Source: Muribaculaceae bacterium (GTDB lineage: Bacteria; Bacteroidota; Bacteroidia; Bacteroidales; Muribaculaceae). Taken from it: a DNA stretch of 57,302 nt. The stretch lies in contig JAFSYB010000088.1 of NCBI GenBank assembly GCA_017443765.1, positions 1 to 57,302 on the forward strand, in the 5' to 3' direction. A program made the translations under genes and the position numbers. This document shows positions 8,772 through 17,705 of this stretch, in pieces. Numbering within the stretch: position 1 is the first letter of the stretch; each line of letters starts with the position of its first letter. The notes beneath the pieces are model-generated. The model made no database searches. It saw nothing but the letters and a program-made list of their open reading frames with translations, and was not told the origin of the DNA.

Positions 8772-9782
8772 ATGATAATATTAGGCATTGAATCATCGTG
8801 CGACGACACGTCGGCGGCTGTGGTGCGCGACGGGCTGCTGCTCTCGAACGTCATTGCCAGCCAGCGGGTGCATGAGGCCTACGGCGGTGTGGTGCCCGAG
8901 CTGGCCTCGCGGGCGCACCAGCAGAACATTGTGCCTGTGGTGCACGAGGCCATTCGCCAGGCGGGCATCGACAAGGGCGACCTGAGCGCCATCGCTTTCA
9001 CGCGCGGTCCCGGGCTGCCGGGGTCGCTGCACGTGGGCTGCAGCTTTGCCAAGGGGCTTGCCTTGGCACTCGACATCCCCCTGGTGGATGTGAACCACCT
9101 CCATGGCCATGTGCTGGCTCATTTCATTCGCGAAACTGCCGACCAGCTCGTGCCCACCTTCCCCTTTCTCTGCCTGCTCGTGTCGGGCGGCAACTCGCAA
9201 ATCATTCTTGTGAAAAGCCCTCGCGAGATGGAAATCCTGGGACGCACCATCGACGACGCCGCCGGCGAGGCTTTCGACAAGTGCGCCAAGGTGATGGGGC
9301 TGCCCTATCCAGGCGGACCTGTTATCGACCGGCTGGCCGCCGAGGGTAACGCTAACCGCTTTAAGTTTTCAAAACCCCGAATCCCAGGGCTGGACTACAG
9401 CTTCAGCGGACTGAAGACCTCGTTCCTCTACACCTTGCGCGACAATATCAAACTCAACCCGGATTTCATCGAGCAAAACAAAGCCAACTTGGCCGCCTCG
9501 TTGCAAAAAACCATCGTTGACATTCTGATGGACAAGTTTGCCAAGGCTGTCAAGCAGACGGGCGTGAGCACCATTGCCATTGCCGGTGGCGTGTCGGCCA
9601 ATTCGGCTGTGCGCGCCGCTGTTGCCGACTATGCGCGTCGGCACCGGCTCTCCGCGTTCATTCCCAAGCCCGTCTTCACCACCGACAACGCCGCCATGGT
9701 GGCCATTGCCGGAATGTTCAAGTGCCAGGCCGGAGAATATTGCGACATCACTGCACCGCCATTCTCACGTGTGACGGTGTAG
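8772..9782 (+). CDS. tsaD: tRNA N6-threonylcarbamoyladenosine synthase subunit TsaD
   Basis: A 336-aa ASKHA-fold protein that transfers the threonylcarbamoyl group to A37 of tRNAs reading ANN codons, working with TsaB and TsaE. The start MIILGIESSCDDTSAAVV is the classic family N-terminus. The metal-binding pair lies in VNHLHGH (His109 and His113), and the nucleotide-binding loops LVSGGNSQI and AIAGGVSANS are intact. Length matches the family. It is followed 44 bp downstream by cinA. Confidence 0.97.
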   Translation: MIILGIESSCDDTSAAVVRDGLLLSNVIASQRVHEAYGGVVPELASRAHQQNIVPVVHEAIRQAGIDKGDLSAIAFTRGPGLPGSLHVGCSFAKGLALALDIPLVDVNHLHGHVLAHFIRETADQLVPTFPFLCLLVSGGNSQIILVKSPREMEILGRTIDDAAGEAFDKCAKVMGLPYPGGPVIDRLAAEGNANRFKFSKPRIPGLDYSFSGLKTSFLYTLRDNIKLNPDFIEQNKANLAASLQKTIVDILMDKFAKAVKQTGVSTIAIAGGVSANSAVRAAVADYARRHRLSAFIPKPVFTTDNAAMVAIAGMFKCQAGEYCDITAPPFSRVTV

Positions 9783-9793
9783 AAATCTATCTT

Positions 9794-9828
9794 CCACTAA
9801 CCACCACCCACCACCCACTACCCACTAT
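9794..9828 (+). repeat. Heptamer array (CCACYAY x5) abutting the cinA start
   Basis: Five in-phase 7-mers: CCACTAA, CCACCAC, CCACCAC, CCACTAC, CCACTAT. The last two bases of the array are the AT of the cinA ATG. It fills almost the whole tsaD-cinA spacer. Confidence 0.85.
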
Positions 9829-11068
9829 GACCTATAGCATCATCATCATTGGCGATGAGCTGCTCATTGGGCAGGTCATCGACACCAATTCGGGTTGGAT
9901 TGCCCGTCACCTCGCGCCATTGGGCTGGCAGGCCCGGTGGGTGAAGGTTGTTGCCGACAGCGCTGCCGACATCGAGCAGGCCATCACCGAGGGGCTGGCA
10001 CAGACCGATGTCGTGCTCATGACCGGCGGCTTGGGGCCTACCAAGGACGATATCACAAAGGCCACGCTGTGCCGCTACTTCGGCGGCGAGCTGCGCCACG
10101 ACGAGGCCACTGCACGTAATGTGGCCGCCGTGGTCGAGGCGAGGCACCTGAAGCTCAACGACTACACGCGCACCCAGGCCATGGTGCCCACATCGTGCCG
10201 CGTGATTCAGAACCAGGTGGGCACGGCACCCATCATGTGGTTTGAGCGCGATGGCAAGGTGCTTGTGTCGATGCCGGGCGTGCCGTTCGAGACCGAGACC
10301 ATGATGCAGCGCGAGGTGATTCCGCAGCTGCTGGAACGCTTTCACAGCGATGTGCATCTGGCGCAGCGCCACTTGGTGGTCACCGGCATCATCGAGTCGC
10401 TGCTGGCCATGAAACTCGACGATTTCGAGCGCAGCCTGCCCGCTTGGCTCCACCTGGCCTACTTGCCGCAGACGGGCTGGATTAAGTTGCGCCTCACGGG
10501 CATGCACAGCGACGAGCAGCTGCTCAACGGCGAGATGGATGCGCAGGTGACCCGCTTGCACAACGCGCTGGGCGATGCCATCGTTGCCGACGACGACTTG
10601 CCACTGGCTGCCATCGTGGGACAGCGGCTGCGCGACCGAGGACTGTCGATAGCCACTGCCGAGAGCTGCACAGGCGGCAATGTGGCTCATGCGATTACGC
10701 AAGTGGCGGGCAGCAGCGACTACTTTGTGGGGGCTGTGGTGAGTTATGCCACTCGTGTCAAGGTTGACCAGCTGGGTGTGAGCGCTGCCGATGTGGAGCG
10801 GCATTCAGTGGTGAGCCAGCCCGTGGCCGAGCAGATGGCCACCGGCGTGAGCCGATTGCTGAACACGGATTGCGCCATTGCCACCACTGGCGTGGCCGGG
10901 CCGGGCGGCGGCACCCCCGACAATCCGGTGGGCACCGTGTGGATGGCGGTCAGGGTGGGCGAGCGCATCGTGTCGCAACGCAAGCACTATCCGGGCACAC
11001 GCGACCGCGTCATCACACGCGCCACCACCGACGCCTTGCTGCTATTGCTTGCCCAGTTGCGGGGCTGA
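9827..11068 (+). CDS. cinA: CinA family protein (nicotinamide-nucleotide amidohydrolase)
   Basis: A 413-aa two-domain protein. The N-terminal MoaB-like domain has IGDELLIGQVIDTNS and MTGGLGPTKDD, and corresponds to the ADP-ribose pyrophosphatase part in characterised homologues. The C-terminal CinA domain has TAESCTGG and VVSYATRVKVDQLGV, and is the NMN deamidase part that recycles pyridine nucleotides. The start is set at the ATG at 9827, since an upstream in-frame ATG at 9722 lies inside tsaD. No recA or competence operon is adjacent, although dprA follows convergently. Confidence 0.93.
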   Translation: MTYSIIIIGDELLIGQVIDTNSGWIARHLAPLGWQARWVKVVADSAADIEQAITEGLAQTDVVLMTGGLGPTKDDITKATLCRYFGGELRHDEATARNVAAVVEARHLKLNDYTRTQAMVPTSCRVIQNQVGTAPIMWFERDGKVLVSMPGVPFETETMMQREVIPQLLERFHSDVHLAQRHLVVTGIIESLLAMKLDDFERSLPAWLHLAYLPQTGWIKLRLTGMHSDEQLLNGEMDAQVTRLHNALGDAIVADDDLPLAAIVGQRLRDRGLSIATAESCTGGNVAHAITQVAGSSDYFVGAVVSYATRVKVDQLGVSAADVERHSVVSQPVAEQMATGVSRLLNTDCAIATTGVAGPGGGTPDNPVGTVWMAVRVGERIVSQRKHYPGTRDRVITRATTDALLLLLAQLRG

Positions 11069-11083
11069 AAGGCCGTTGTGCGT

Positions 11084-12190
11084 TCACCGCATGGCGTAGC
11101 GGCAACCGGGGCGCGTGACGATAACTCCCCGGCAATCGAGGTCGACAAGAACGCTCATCAGGCGATAGACGGGCAGGCTCAGTGCATCGGCAAGCTGGTT
11201 GATGTGCTGCTCCCCGTGCTGGCGCAGCAGGTTGGCAACGGCCTGTTCCTGGGCGTTAAGGGCCGGGAAAATCTCGCCCTGCGGCGGCGCGGCGGCGACG
11301 GTGCCCTCCCAGCGCATGGTATCCATCACATCGCTGGCGCACGTGATGCTCTGTGCGCGGTTGGAACCGATTAGCTTGTTGCAGCCGCGCGAGAACTCGT
11401 CGTTCACGCGGCCGGGCACGGCCATCACGTCGCGGTTGTAGCTCTGTGCCAGGCTGGCGGTGACCAGTGCTCCGCCCGTGGGGGCGCTCTCCACCACAAT
11501 GGTGCAGTCGCTCAAAGCGGCGATAATGCGGTTGCGGGCCAGGAAGTTGCCCTTGTGGATTTCGTCCTGGCTGGTGTAGTCGGTAACCACCGCACCGCCC
11601 AGGCGCACAATCTCCACCGCGTCGCGGCGGTGTAGGGCGGGGTAGATTTTGTTCAGTCCTTGCGCGAGCACGGCCACCGTGGGCATCTGGTGCTTGACGG
11701 CGGCGCGGTGTGCGGCAATGTCGATACCGTAGGCCAGCCCGCTCACCACCACCAGGCCGGGCAGTGCGGCGCCCAGGTCGCGCACCAGCTCGTTGCACAA
11801 CCCGATGCCGTAGGGCGTGGCGTGCCGCGTGCCCACAATGCTCACCACGTGCGCCGCGTTCAGGTCGCACTCACCCGAACGGTAGAGCACCACCGGGGCA
11901 TCGGGTGTCTCAAGCAGCCGGCGGGGAAACGTAGGGTCGGTGAAATAGCTGACGTGGACGTTTTTATCGGCAATGAATTGCAACTCCCGCTCGGCACGCT
12001 CAAGCAGCGAGCGACGGTAGGCCGTGCCGCACATGCGTGCCGTGCTGCCCGTGAGCCTGCGCAGCTCCTGCTCGCTCATGTCGAAGTAGGCTCGCTCGTC
12101 GGGCAGCACATCGAGCATTTTGCGCGCCAAGTCAACGCCCATGCCGCGCACCGAGGCGAAGGCAATGCGGTAGAGCAGCGTGTCGCTCAT
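11084..12190 (-). CDS. dprA: DNA-processing protein DprA (Smf)
   Basis: A 368-aa DprA/Smf protein that binds single-stranded DNA and loads RecA during natural transformation or recombination. The Rossmann-like core shows VSGLAYGIDIAAH and the paired motif ESAPTGGALVTASLA followed by AVPGRVND and GCNKLIG. The C-terminal 60 or so residues resemble the winged-helix domain. The start is the ATG at 12190, which overlaps the stop of the upstream thioesterase gene (ATGA); a longer frame reading back to 12358 lies inside that gene. Competence cannot be concluded from this gene alone because dprA is widespread in Bacteroidota. Confidence 0.94.
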   Translation of the reverse strand: MSDTLLYRIAFASVRGMGVDLARKMLDVLPDERAYFDMSEQELRRLTGSTARMCGTAYRRSLLERAERELQFIADKNVHVSYFTDPTFPRRLLETPDAPVVLYRSGECDLNAAHVVSIVGTRHATPYGIGLCNELVRDLGAALPGLVVVSGLAYGIDIAAHRAAVKHQMPTVAVLAQGLNKIYPALHRRDAVEIVRLGGAVVTDYTSQDEIHKGNFLARNRIIAALSDCTIVVESAPTGGALVTASLAQSYNRDVMAVPGRVNDEFSRGCNKLIGSNRAQSITCASDVMDTMRWEGTVAAAPPQGEIFPALNAQEQAVANLLRQHGEQHINQLADALSLPVYRLMSVLVDLDCRGVIVTRPGCRYAMR

Positions 12191-12597
12191 GGCTTGGCAA
12201 GGTATTGGGCGAACGCCTGCCGCAGCTCGTCGCCACGGGTAAGCTTGCCATCGCGCAGGCACACAATGCTCACCACGGCATGCACGGCCTGACGGCCCGT
12301 GTCGCGGTTGAAGATGTCCTGGTGAAACACAAAGCGCACGCCCTGGCTCTCTACCCACAGGCGGCTGAGCATCACGTCGCCGCTGCGCAGCGGCGTCTTG
12401 TAGTCCACCTCCACACGGTGCACCACCGGCACAAAGCCGTCGGCCTGCATTTGCGCAAAGGTGTAGCCTGCATGGCGGCAGAATGCGTGACGAGTGTGCT
12501 CTAAGTAGTTCAGGTAGCGGGCGTTGTTCACAATGCCCTCGCTGTCGAGCTCGTAGTCCCGAACGCCAAGCTCAAGCGTGAAAATGTAGTCGTCCAT
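12187..12597 (-). CDS. Acyl-CoA thioesterase, 4HBT (YbgC/FadM-like) family
   Basis: A 136-aa hotdog-fold protein. The N-terminal region, with ELDSEGIVNNARYLNYLEH, matches the active-site segment of 4-hydroxybenzoyl-CoA/YbgC-type thioesterases, in which an Asp or Glu near this position acts on the thioester. VDYKTPLRSGD is the usual following strand. The substrate cannot be told from sequence. It is the first gene of a two-gene unit with dprA, coupled by a 4-bp overlap. Confidence 0.85.
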   Translation of the reverse strand: MDDYIFTLELGVRDYELDSEGIVNNARYLNYLEHTRHAFCRHAGYTFAQMQADGFVPVVHRVEVDYKTPLRSGDVMLSRLWVESQGVRFVFHQDIFNRDTGRQAVHAVVSIVCLRDGKLTRGDELRQAFAQYLAKP

Positions 12598-12620
12598 CAG
12601 TCGGTTGTTGTTTCAGCCGT

Positions 12621-12628
12621 CAAAATTA
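12621..12628 (-). promoter_or_regulatory. Probable -7 box for thioesterase-dprA
   Basis: Read leftward TAATTTTG, 23 bp upstream of the thioesterase ATG, in a 137-bp divergent region. No ideal -33 box. Confidence 0.45.
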
Positions 12629-12671
12629 CTAAAAAAAACGCTGCAAATGCATTCAAGTGGAAAAAAATGAC

Positions 12672-12679
12672 TACATTTG
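12672..12679 (+). promoter_or_regulatory. Probable -7 box for the SpoIIM/MoxR block
   Basis: TACATTTG matches TAnnTTTG, 55 bp upstream of the ATG at 12735, on the opposite strand to the box at 12621. Confidence 0.45.
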
Positions 12680-12734
12680 CAGGCTACTTTTTTCTGCACA
12701 CATATATCCTGATAAATAACATCACACCCAAACC

Positions 12735-13715
12735 ATGAGAGAAGCCGTTTTCATTCGCCAAAACATACGCAAATGGAAGGAATATGAGTACGTGACCGAT
12801 ATGGCTGAGAGCCAGTCGCCCGATGTGCTGGCCGATATGTACACCGACTTGACCGCCGACTTGGCCTTTTCGCAGACGCATTATCCCGATTCGCGTATCA
12901 CCACCTATCTGAACAATCTCACCCTGTTGCTGCACACCGAGATGTACCGCGGCCGACGCGAGAAATGGTCGCGTGTGCTCACGTTTTGGACACGCGAGGT
13001 GCCGCAGGCGGTGTACGACAGCCGCCGGGCGATGCTCTCGGCTGCCGTGGTGCTGCTCATTTTCATTGGCATCGGCGCGTGGTCGGTTTTTGGCGATGAC
13101 GAAATGGCGCGTGTGGTGCTGGGTGACGGTTATGTTGATATGACAATCGAAAACATCCGCAATGGCAATCCCACCGATGTGTATGATGGCGAGAATGAGA
13201 TGGCCATGACGCTCTGGATAATGTTCAACAACCTGTTTGTGGGCGTATACACTTTCTGCTTGGGCTTGTTCACGCCGTTGGGCACGGCCTGGAGCCTGAT
13301 GCACAATGGTGTGATGGTGGGGGTGTTCATCTCGTTTTTCGCGCAGTACGGCGTGTTTCAGGAGTCGTTCCTGGCCGTGATGCAGCATGGCACGCTTGAG
13401 ATTTCGACCATAGCCTTAGAGGGCGGTGCAGGGTTTGTGCTGGGCAGCGGCTGGCTGTTCCCGGGCACCTACAGCCGGATGCAGTCGTTTTTGCGAGGGG
13501 CGCGCAGGGCGTTGAAAATCGCCATCAGCGTGATGCCCTTCACCATCGTGGCAGCTGTCTTCGAGGGCTTTCTCACGCGCCACACCGAGTTGCCCGACGC
13601 ACTCCGATGGATGGTGGTTCTGCTCTCGGCTGCCGTGATTTTGTTCTATTATGTCTATCTCCCTATCCGGGTCAACCGCCTGAACCATGAGCAAGCGAAA
13701 GAAACGACCGAGTAA
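12735..13715 (+). CDS. SpoIIM-like (stage II sporulation protein M family) membrane protein
   Basis: A 326-aa integral membrane protein. The first 100 or so residues are a soluble helical region (ADMYTDLTADLAFSQTHYPD). Then come about five or six hydrophobic segments, including SAAVVLLIFIGIGAWSVFG, NNLFVGVYTFCLGLFTPLG and LGSGWLFPGT, which are typical of the SpoIIM/DUF95 family. In non-sporulating Bacteroidota this family regularly sits beside MoxR and DUF58 genes, as here. It opens the rightward block and overlaps the next gene by 29 bp. A channel or scaffold role is only inference. Confidence 0.8.
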   Translation: MREAVFIRQNIRKWKEYEYVTDMAESQSPDVLADMYTDLTADLAFSQTHYPDSRITTYLNNLTLLLHTEMYRGRREKWSRVLTFWTREVPQAVYDSRRAMLSAAVVLLIFIGIGAWSVFGDDEMARVVLGDGYVDMTIENIRNGNPTDVYDGENEMAMTLWIMFNNLFVGVYTFCLGLFTPLGTAWSLMHNGVMVGVFISFFAQYGVFQESFLAVMQHGTLEISTIALEGGAGFVLGSGWLFPGTYSRMQSFLRGARRALKIAISVMPFTIVAAVFEGFLTRHTELPDALRWMVVLLSAAVILFYYVYLPIRVNRLNHEQAKETTE

Positions 13716-14568
13716 GATACCCCTCTATGCCGTGCGCAATGTGAGCGAGAAGGTGAACGCCGCCTTTGAAATTGTGAAGGAAAACTGGCGCCCACTGCTG
13801 CGCCTGTCGGCCTACGTGCTTGTGCCCATCAGCATTGTGCAGGGGCTGGGAATCAACAATATGTTCGCCTCGACGTTCAACGACACCGAGTTCCCGGTGG
13901 TGGCGGCCATTGTGGCGGGCGTGTTTTCGCTGATAGGCATCTCGGCCACCACGGCGCTCATAATCACACTGCTGCAATGGTACGACACACACGACGACGC
14001 ACTGGCCACCGCATCGTTGACCGCTATGCGCCGCCAGCTTGCACGCAATTTCTTCAAGTGCCTGCTGGTCTATATGGTCTCGGCGATTATCCTGGTGCCG
14101 GGGTTGATTCTTTCGGGCGTGATGTCGATTGTCATCCCTGTTTTGTTCCTGCTTTTCTTGGCGGCCATGTTGCCATTGATTCTGATACACCCGATTTTTT
14201 TGTTAGAGGATTGTTCCTTTTACATTGCTTTCAGTCGAGCCTTCAAGCTGGGCTATTCGCGATGGGGGCAGCTCGTGGGACTTGGATTCACCATGTCGTT
14301 TGCTGCAATAATCATGATGAACATCTCCACAATCCCCTGGACGGTTTCGTTATTTGTTGTCGAGACGCTTGGCCACAAAAGCTCGGCCTACGGCTGGAAG
14401 GTGTTCTCCGAGCTGCTCTTCTATGTGTTCACTATCGTGCAGTGCTTAGTGAGCTATTTGGGACTGGCTTTCTTTATCGTGGCTGCCACACTGCACTACA
14501 CCAGCGTGGCCACCGATGTGGAGCAGGTGAACATTGAGAATGAAATTGAAAACTTTGAAAATCTGTGA
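13687..14568 (+). CDS. Multi-spanning membrane protein of the MoxR/DUF58 block
   Basis: A 293-aa protein with a short basic cytoplasmic start (MSKRKKRPSK) and about six hydrophobic segments (LSAYVLVPISIVQGLGINN, ILVPGLILSG, IPVLFLLFLAAMLPLILIH, YLGLAFFIVAA). It ends in an acidic tail (VEQVNIENEIENFENL). The overall pattern resembles glycerophosphodiesterase-type membrane domains, but I do not recognise a specific family. The gene overlaps the SpoIIM gene upstream and the DUF4129 gene downstream by 4 bp, so it is tightly co-translated with them. Confidence 0.75.
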   Translation: MSKRKKRPSKIPLYAVRNVSEKVNAAFEIVKENWRPLLRLSAYVLVPISIVQGLGINNMFASTFNDTEFPVVAAIVAGVFSLIGISATTALIITLLQWYDTHDDALATASLTAMRRQLARNFFKCLLVYMVSAIILVPGLILSGVMSIVIPVLFLLFLAAMLPLILIHPIFLLEDCSFYIAFSRAFKLGYSRWGQLVGLGFTMSFAAIIMMNISTIPWTVSLFVVETLGHKSSAYGWKVFSELLFYVFTIVQCLVSYLGLAFFIVAATLHYTSVATDVEQVNIENEIENFENL

Positions 14569-15221
14569 CGACCATGGCTCTACATGCTGTTGACACCCTT
14601 GCCGTGAGCGACTCGCTGGTGCGCGAGTTCACCCGCCAGGCGGCCTTTGACTACAAGCGTGAGTTGGTCCAGCAGGAAACCAACTATCTGGACCAGTTTC
14701 TCCGCTGGCTGGGCAATTTGTTTGGTGATACGTTTGGCACCATCGAAAACGACAGTAATTTTGAGTTTTTGTGGTGGATAGGCGGTGCGGTGGCACTGGC
14801 TCTGCTGCTGTGGTGGCTGCAACAGTCGCGTTTCGCACTGTTCCGAAAGACCGGCGACGGCGACGAACTGGACTACGATGTGGAAATCGACAACATTCAC
14901 GAGATTGACTTCGACGCGCGCATTGCCGCCGCTCGTCAGGCGGGAAACCGGCGCGAGGTGTGCCGCCTGCTCTACTTGCAGACACTCAAGCACCTGGCCG
15001 ATGGGGAACTCATCGACTGGAGGCCGTTCAAAACCCCCTCGCAGTACACCCGCGAGGTCAACGACCCTGTCATGCGAAAGATGACCAACGCTTTCCTGTG
15101 CGTGCGTTACGGCAATTTCGAGGCCACCGATGGCCTCTGCCAGCAGATGGCGCAATGGCAGCAGCAGCTGGTCACTCTCATTCCCGCTCACGAAGACGAG
15201 AAAGGAGGTGAGCAGGCATGA
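14565..15221 (+). CDS. DUF4129 domain protein
   Basis: A 218-aa protein with one membrane segment (WWIGGAVALALLLWWLQ, about residues 68-85) and a cytoplasmic C-terminal domain. The core RREVCRLLYLQTLKHLADGELIDW, followed by KTPSQYTREV, is the hallmark of DUF4129, which often occurs with transglutaminase, MoxR and DUF58 genes. The start may be the GTG at 14565, overlapping the preceding stop, or the ATG at 14574. It overlaps the next gene by 4 bp. Confidence 0.8.
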   Translation: MTTMALHAVDTLAVSDSLVREFTRQAAFDYKRELVQQETNYLDQFLRWLGNLFGDTFGTIENDSNFEFLWWIGGAVALALLLWWLQQSRFALFRKTGDGDELDYDVEIDNIHEIDFDARIAAARQAGNRREVCRLLYLQTLKHLADGELIDWRPFKTPSQYTREVNDPVMRKMTNAFLCVRYGNFEATDGLCQQMAQWQQQLVTLIPAHEDEKGGEQA

Positions 15222-16561
15222 AAGGCATGAAAGGATTTATCGTGCTGGTCATCATCCTCTTTGTGGTGATGGTGTTGGCCGAGATGCAAATGCCCAAGCG
15301 ATTTGACTGGGATACCAGCTATGGGCACCTCGACAACCAGCCCTTTGGCTGCGCGGTGTTCGACTCCGTTATGATGGCGACTGCCACAAAGGGCTACGCC
15401 GTCACCGACAGCTCGCTCTATAAAATCTCTTCAGACGATAACCGAACACAGACTCACACCTATCTTGTGGTGAGGGATTATCTAAGTTTAAGCTCTTATG
15501 GCTATTATTATGATGAAGAAGAAGATGAAGATCTCGATTTAAAGTCCATTCAAAACCTGCTGAGCAAGGGAAACCATGTGGTGCTGGCTGTCCGCGAAAT
15601 CTACGATAATGATGGGAAGGAATCCGGATACAAAAAGCTTGGCTTCCGCTACCACGGCCGCATTCATGAACACACTAACTTTTATATAAGTCGTTTGAAA
15701 TCGTTCGCCGACACCATCTGCGACACCGTTACTTGGAATGCTGGCAACGGCTATGCCCGGCGCAACTTCTATTTCCCCATCGCCTGGGGCGAGAATGCCA
15801 TCGAGGTTCGCCCGAATGTAGGGGCGCAAGTGCTGGCCTTTGACAAGTATTGGTATACTACTTATGACTATGATGATAACGGTATCAGCAACGATACTGT
15901 TGTGGAGTCTTGCGACACGCTTGCCGTGGTTATCCCCCATGGCAAGGCCAAGCTCGTGGTTACCTCCATGCAGCTGCTGTTCACCAACTACGGCATCCTC
16001 GATTCCGAGATGAGTCAGCTGGGTATGCGCATCCTCTCGCAAGTTGCCGACAAGCCAATCGTGCGCATCGACCCGAATTACTTCCACGAGAAAGTCATAA
16101 ACGGTGGCGATTCGAGGTCCCCGCTGCGCTACTTGCTCGACAACCCTCCCCTGCGATGGGCGCTCTACCTCACTTTCTTTGTCGTGCTGTTGTTTCTCGT
16201 GTTTACTGCGCGACGGCGGCAGCGTGTGATTCCCGTCATCAAGCGTCCCGACGACCAGGCCATGGAACTGGTGCGGCACATCGGCACCCTGTACTATGAG
16301 CGCCACGACAACGCCGACCTGCTGCAAAAGAAGTATCAGTACTTCACCGAGCAACTGCGACGCGAGGCGGTGGTCGACATCGACGACAGCGACCACCTCG
16401 ACACCGAGCTGTTCACGCTCGCACAGCTCACCGGCATCAAGCCCGACCAGTTGCGCACCGACGTGGGCCAGTTGCAGGCTGCCATTCAGGCCGAGAGAAT
16501 CAGCGATGAACAGCTCAAGTACTTCATCAACCTCATGAACGACATCACCGGCAGGCTGTGA
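15218..16561 (+). CDS. DUF4350 domain protein
   Basis: A 447-aa membrane-anchored protein. An N-terminal hydrophobic segment (GFIVLVIILFVVMVLAEMQ) is followed by a periplasmic domain of about 280 residues that fits DUF4350 (DNQPFGCAVFDSVM, LLSKGNHVVLAVREI). A second membrane helix (ALYLTFFVVLLFLVFTARRR, near residue 315-335) leads to a cytoplasmic helical tail. The Tyr-, Asp- and Glu-rich loop around residues 85-110 uses more A/T-rich codons than its surroundings. It is read in step with DUF4129 (4-bp overlap) and precedes the MoxR ATPase. Confidence 0.78.
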   Translation: MKGMKGFIVLVIILFVVMVLAEMQMPKRFDWDTSYGHLDNQPFGCAVFDSVMMATATKGYAVTDSSLYKISSDDNRTQTHTYLVVRDYLSLSSYGYYYDEEEDEDLDLKSIQNLLSKGNHVVLAVREIYDNDGKESGYKKLGFRYHGRIHEHTNFYISRLKSFADTICDTVTWNAGNGYARRNFYFPIAWGENAIEVRPNVGAQVLAFDKYWYTTYDYDDNGISNDTVVESCDTLAVVIPHGKAKLVVTSMQLLFTNYGILDSEMSQLGMRILSQVADKPIVRIDPNYFHEKVINGGDSRSPLRYLLDNPPLRWALYLTFFVVLLFLVFTARRRQRVIPVIKRPDDQAMELVRHIGTLYYERHDNADLLQKKYQYFTEQLRREAVVDIDDSDHLDTELFTLAQLTGIKPDQLRTDVGQLQAAIQAERISDEQLKYFINLMNDITGRL

Positions 16562-16620
16562 ACGAGCATCTTGACCTGAAGAACCAATTCTTATGTCATA
16601 ATCACAAACGCTATATAATT

Positions 16621-17598
16621 ATGGAAGAACCAATCATCCAATCCCGAATTGACTTGAGCCAGTTCTCGGCTCAAATCGACCGTCTGCGTCAGCGCATTGC
16701 CACCGTTATTGTGGGGCAGCAGCAGGCTGTGGACCTGATTCTCACCGCTATCTTGGCCGATGGCCACGTCCTCCTTGAGGGCGTTCCCGGTGTGGCCAAG
16801 ACGCTGCTCGCACGCATGACGGCGCGCCTTGTCGATGCGCGTTTCAGCCGAATCCAGTTCACCCCCGACCTCATGCCCAGCGATGTGCTCGGCACCACGG
16901 TCTTCAACATGAAAACCAGTGAGTTCGACTTCCACGAGGGGCCGGTTTTTGCCGATGTGGTGCTCGTTGACGAAATCAACCGTGCTCCGGCCAAGACACA
17001 GGCGGCCTTGTTCGAGGTGATGGAAGAACGCCAGGTGAGCATCGACGGCACCACCCATCGCATGGGCGACCTCTACACCATTATTGCCACGCAAAACCCC
17101 GTGGAGCAGGAGGGCACCTACAAGCTCCCCGAGGCGCAGCTCGACCGCTTCCTGCTCAAGGTGGAGATGGGCTACCCCAACGTGGACGAGGAGGTGGAGA
17201 TTTTGCAGCGTCACCAAAGCAATGTGCGGCACGCCAAGCTCGACGGCCTTGACCCTATCATCACCCGCGACCAGCTGCTTGCCCTGCGGCGCACCATGCA
17301 ACAGGTGCTTGTCGATGGCACGTTGCTGCGCTACATCGCGCAGATTGTGCAGCAAACCCGCACCAGCCGCGCCGTCTATCTCGGTGCCTCGCCGCGTGCC
17401 GCCGTGGCCATGCTGCAGTGCTCTAAGGCCTATGCCTTGCTGCAGGGACGCGACTTTGTCACCCCCGACGACATCAAGGCCGTCACGCCAAGCGTGCTGC
17501 AACACCGCGTCATGCTCACCGCCGAGGCCGAGATGCAGGGATACACAGTCGCTAAGCTCGTCCAGAACCTCATCGACAAGGTCGAGGTGCCCAAGTAG
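16621..17598 (+). CDS. MoxR family AAA+ ATPase
   Basis: A 325-aa AAA+ ATPase of the MoxR branch, thought to act as a chaperone that activates or assembles partner proteins carrying vWA domains. Walker A is GVPGVAKT, Walker B is VVLVDEINRAP, and sensor-type motifs ATQNPVEQEGTY and LPEAQLDRF follow. The ATG at 16621 is chosen because it begins MEEPIIQSRIDL; a frame reading from 16558 overlaps DUF4350 and adds a non-conserved lead. The natural partner is the DUF58 protein 107 bp downstream. Confidence 0.93.
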   Translation: MEEPIIQSRIDLSQFSAQIDRLRQRIATVIVGQQQAVDLILTAILADGHVLLEGVPGVAKTLLARMTARLVDARFSRIQFTPDLMPSDVLGTTVFNMKTSEFDFHEGPVFADVVLVDEINRAPAKTQAALFEVMEERQVSIDGTTHRMGDLYTIIATQNPVEQEGTYKLPEAQLDRFLLKVEMGYPNVDEEVEILQRHQSNVRHAKLDGLDPIITRDQLLALRRTMQQVLVDGTLLRYIAQIVQQTRTSRAVYLGASPRAAVAMLQCSKAYALLQGRDFVTPDDIKAVTPSVLQHRVMLTAEAEMQGYTVAKLVQNLIDKVEVPK

Positions 17599-17674
17599 CG
17601 GGGAGTGCAGAGGCCGCTCGCCGGGAGGTTAATAGCCGAACCGATAGCTGATAACAGCTGCCCGTTCACGCAAT

Positions 17675-17702
17675 CATTATCCATTATCAATTTTCAATTA
17701 CC
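17675..17702 (+). repeat. Heptamer array (CATTATC type) before the DUF58 gene
   Basis: Four in-phase 7-mers: CATTATC, CATTATC, AATTTTC, AATTACC. The array ends three bases before the GTG start at 17706. Confidence 0.7.
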
Positions 17703-17705
17703 ATC

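Noticed and set aside
11084..12190. dprA plus cinA as a natural competence locus
   Set aside because: Both genes are widespread housekeeping-type genes in Bacteroidota; no comEC, comF or pilus genes are nearby, and the two genes converge.
13687..13715. 29-bp overlap between the SpoIIM and membrane-protein genes as a frameshift
   Set aside because: Both proteins have normal ends and starts; overlapping genes are common in this block.
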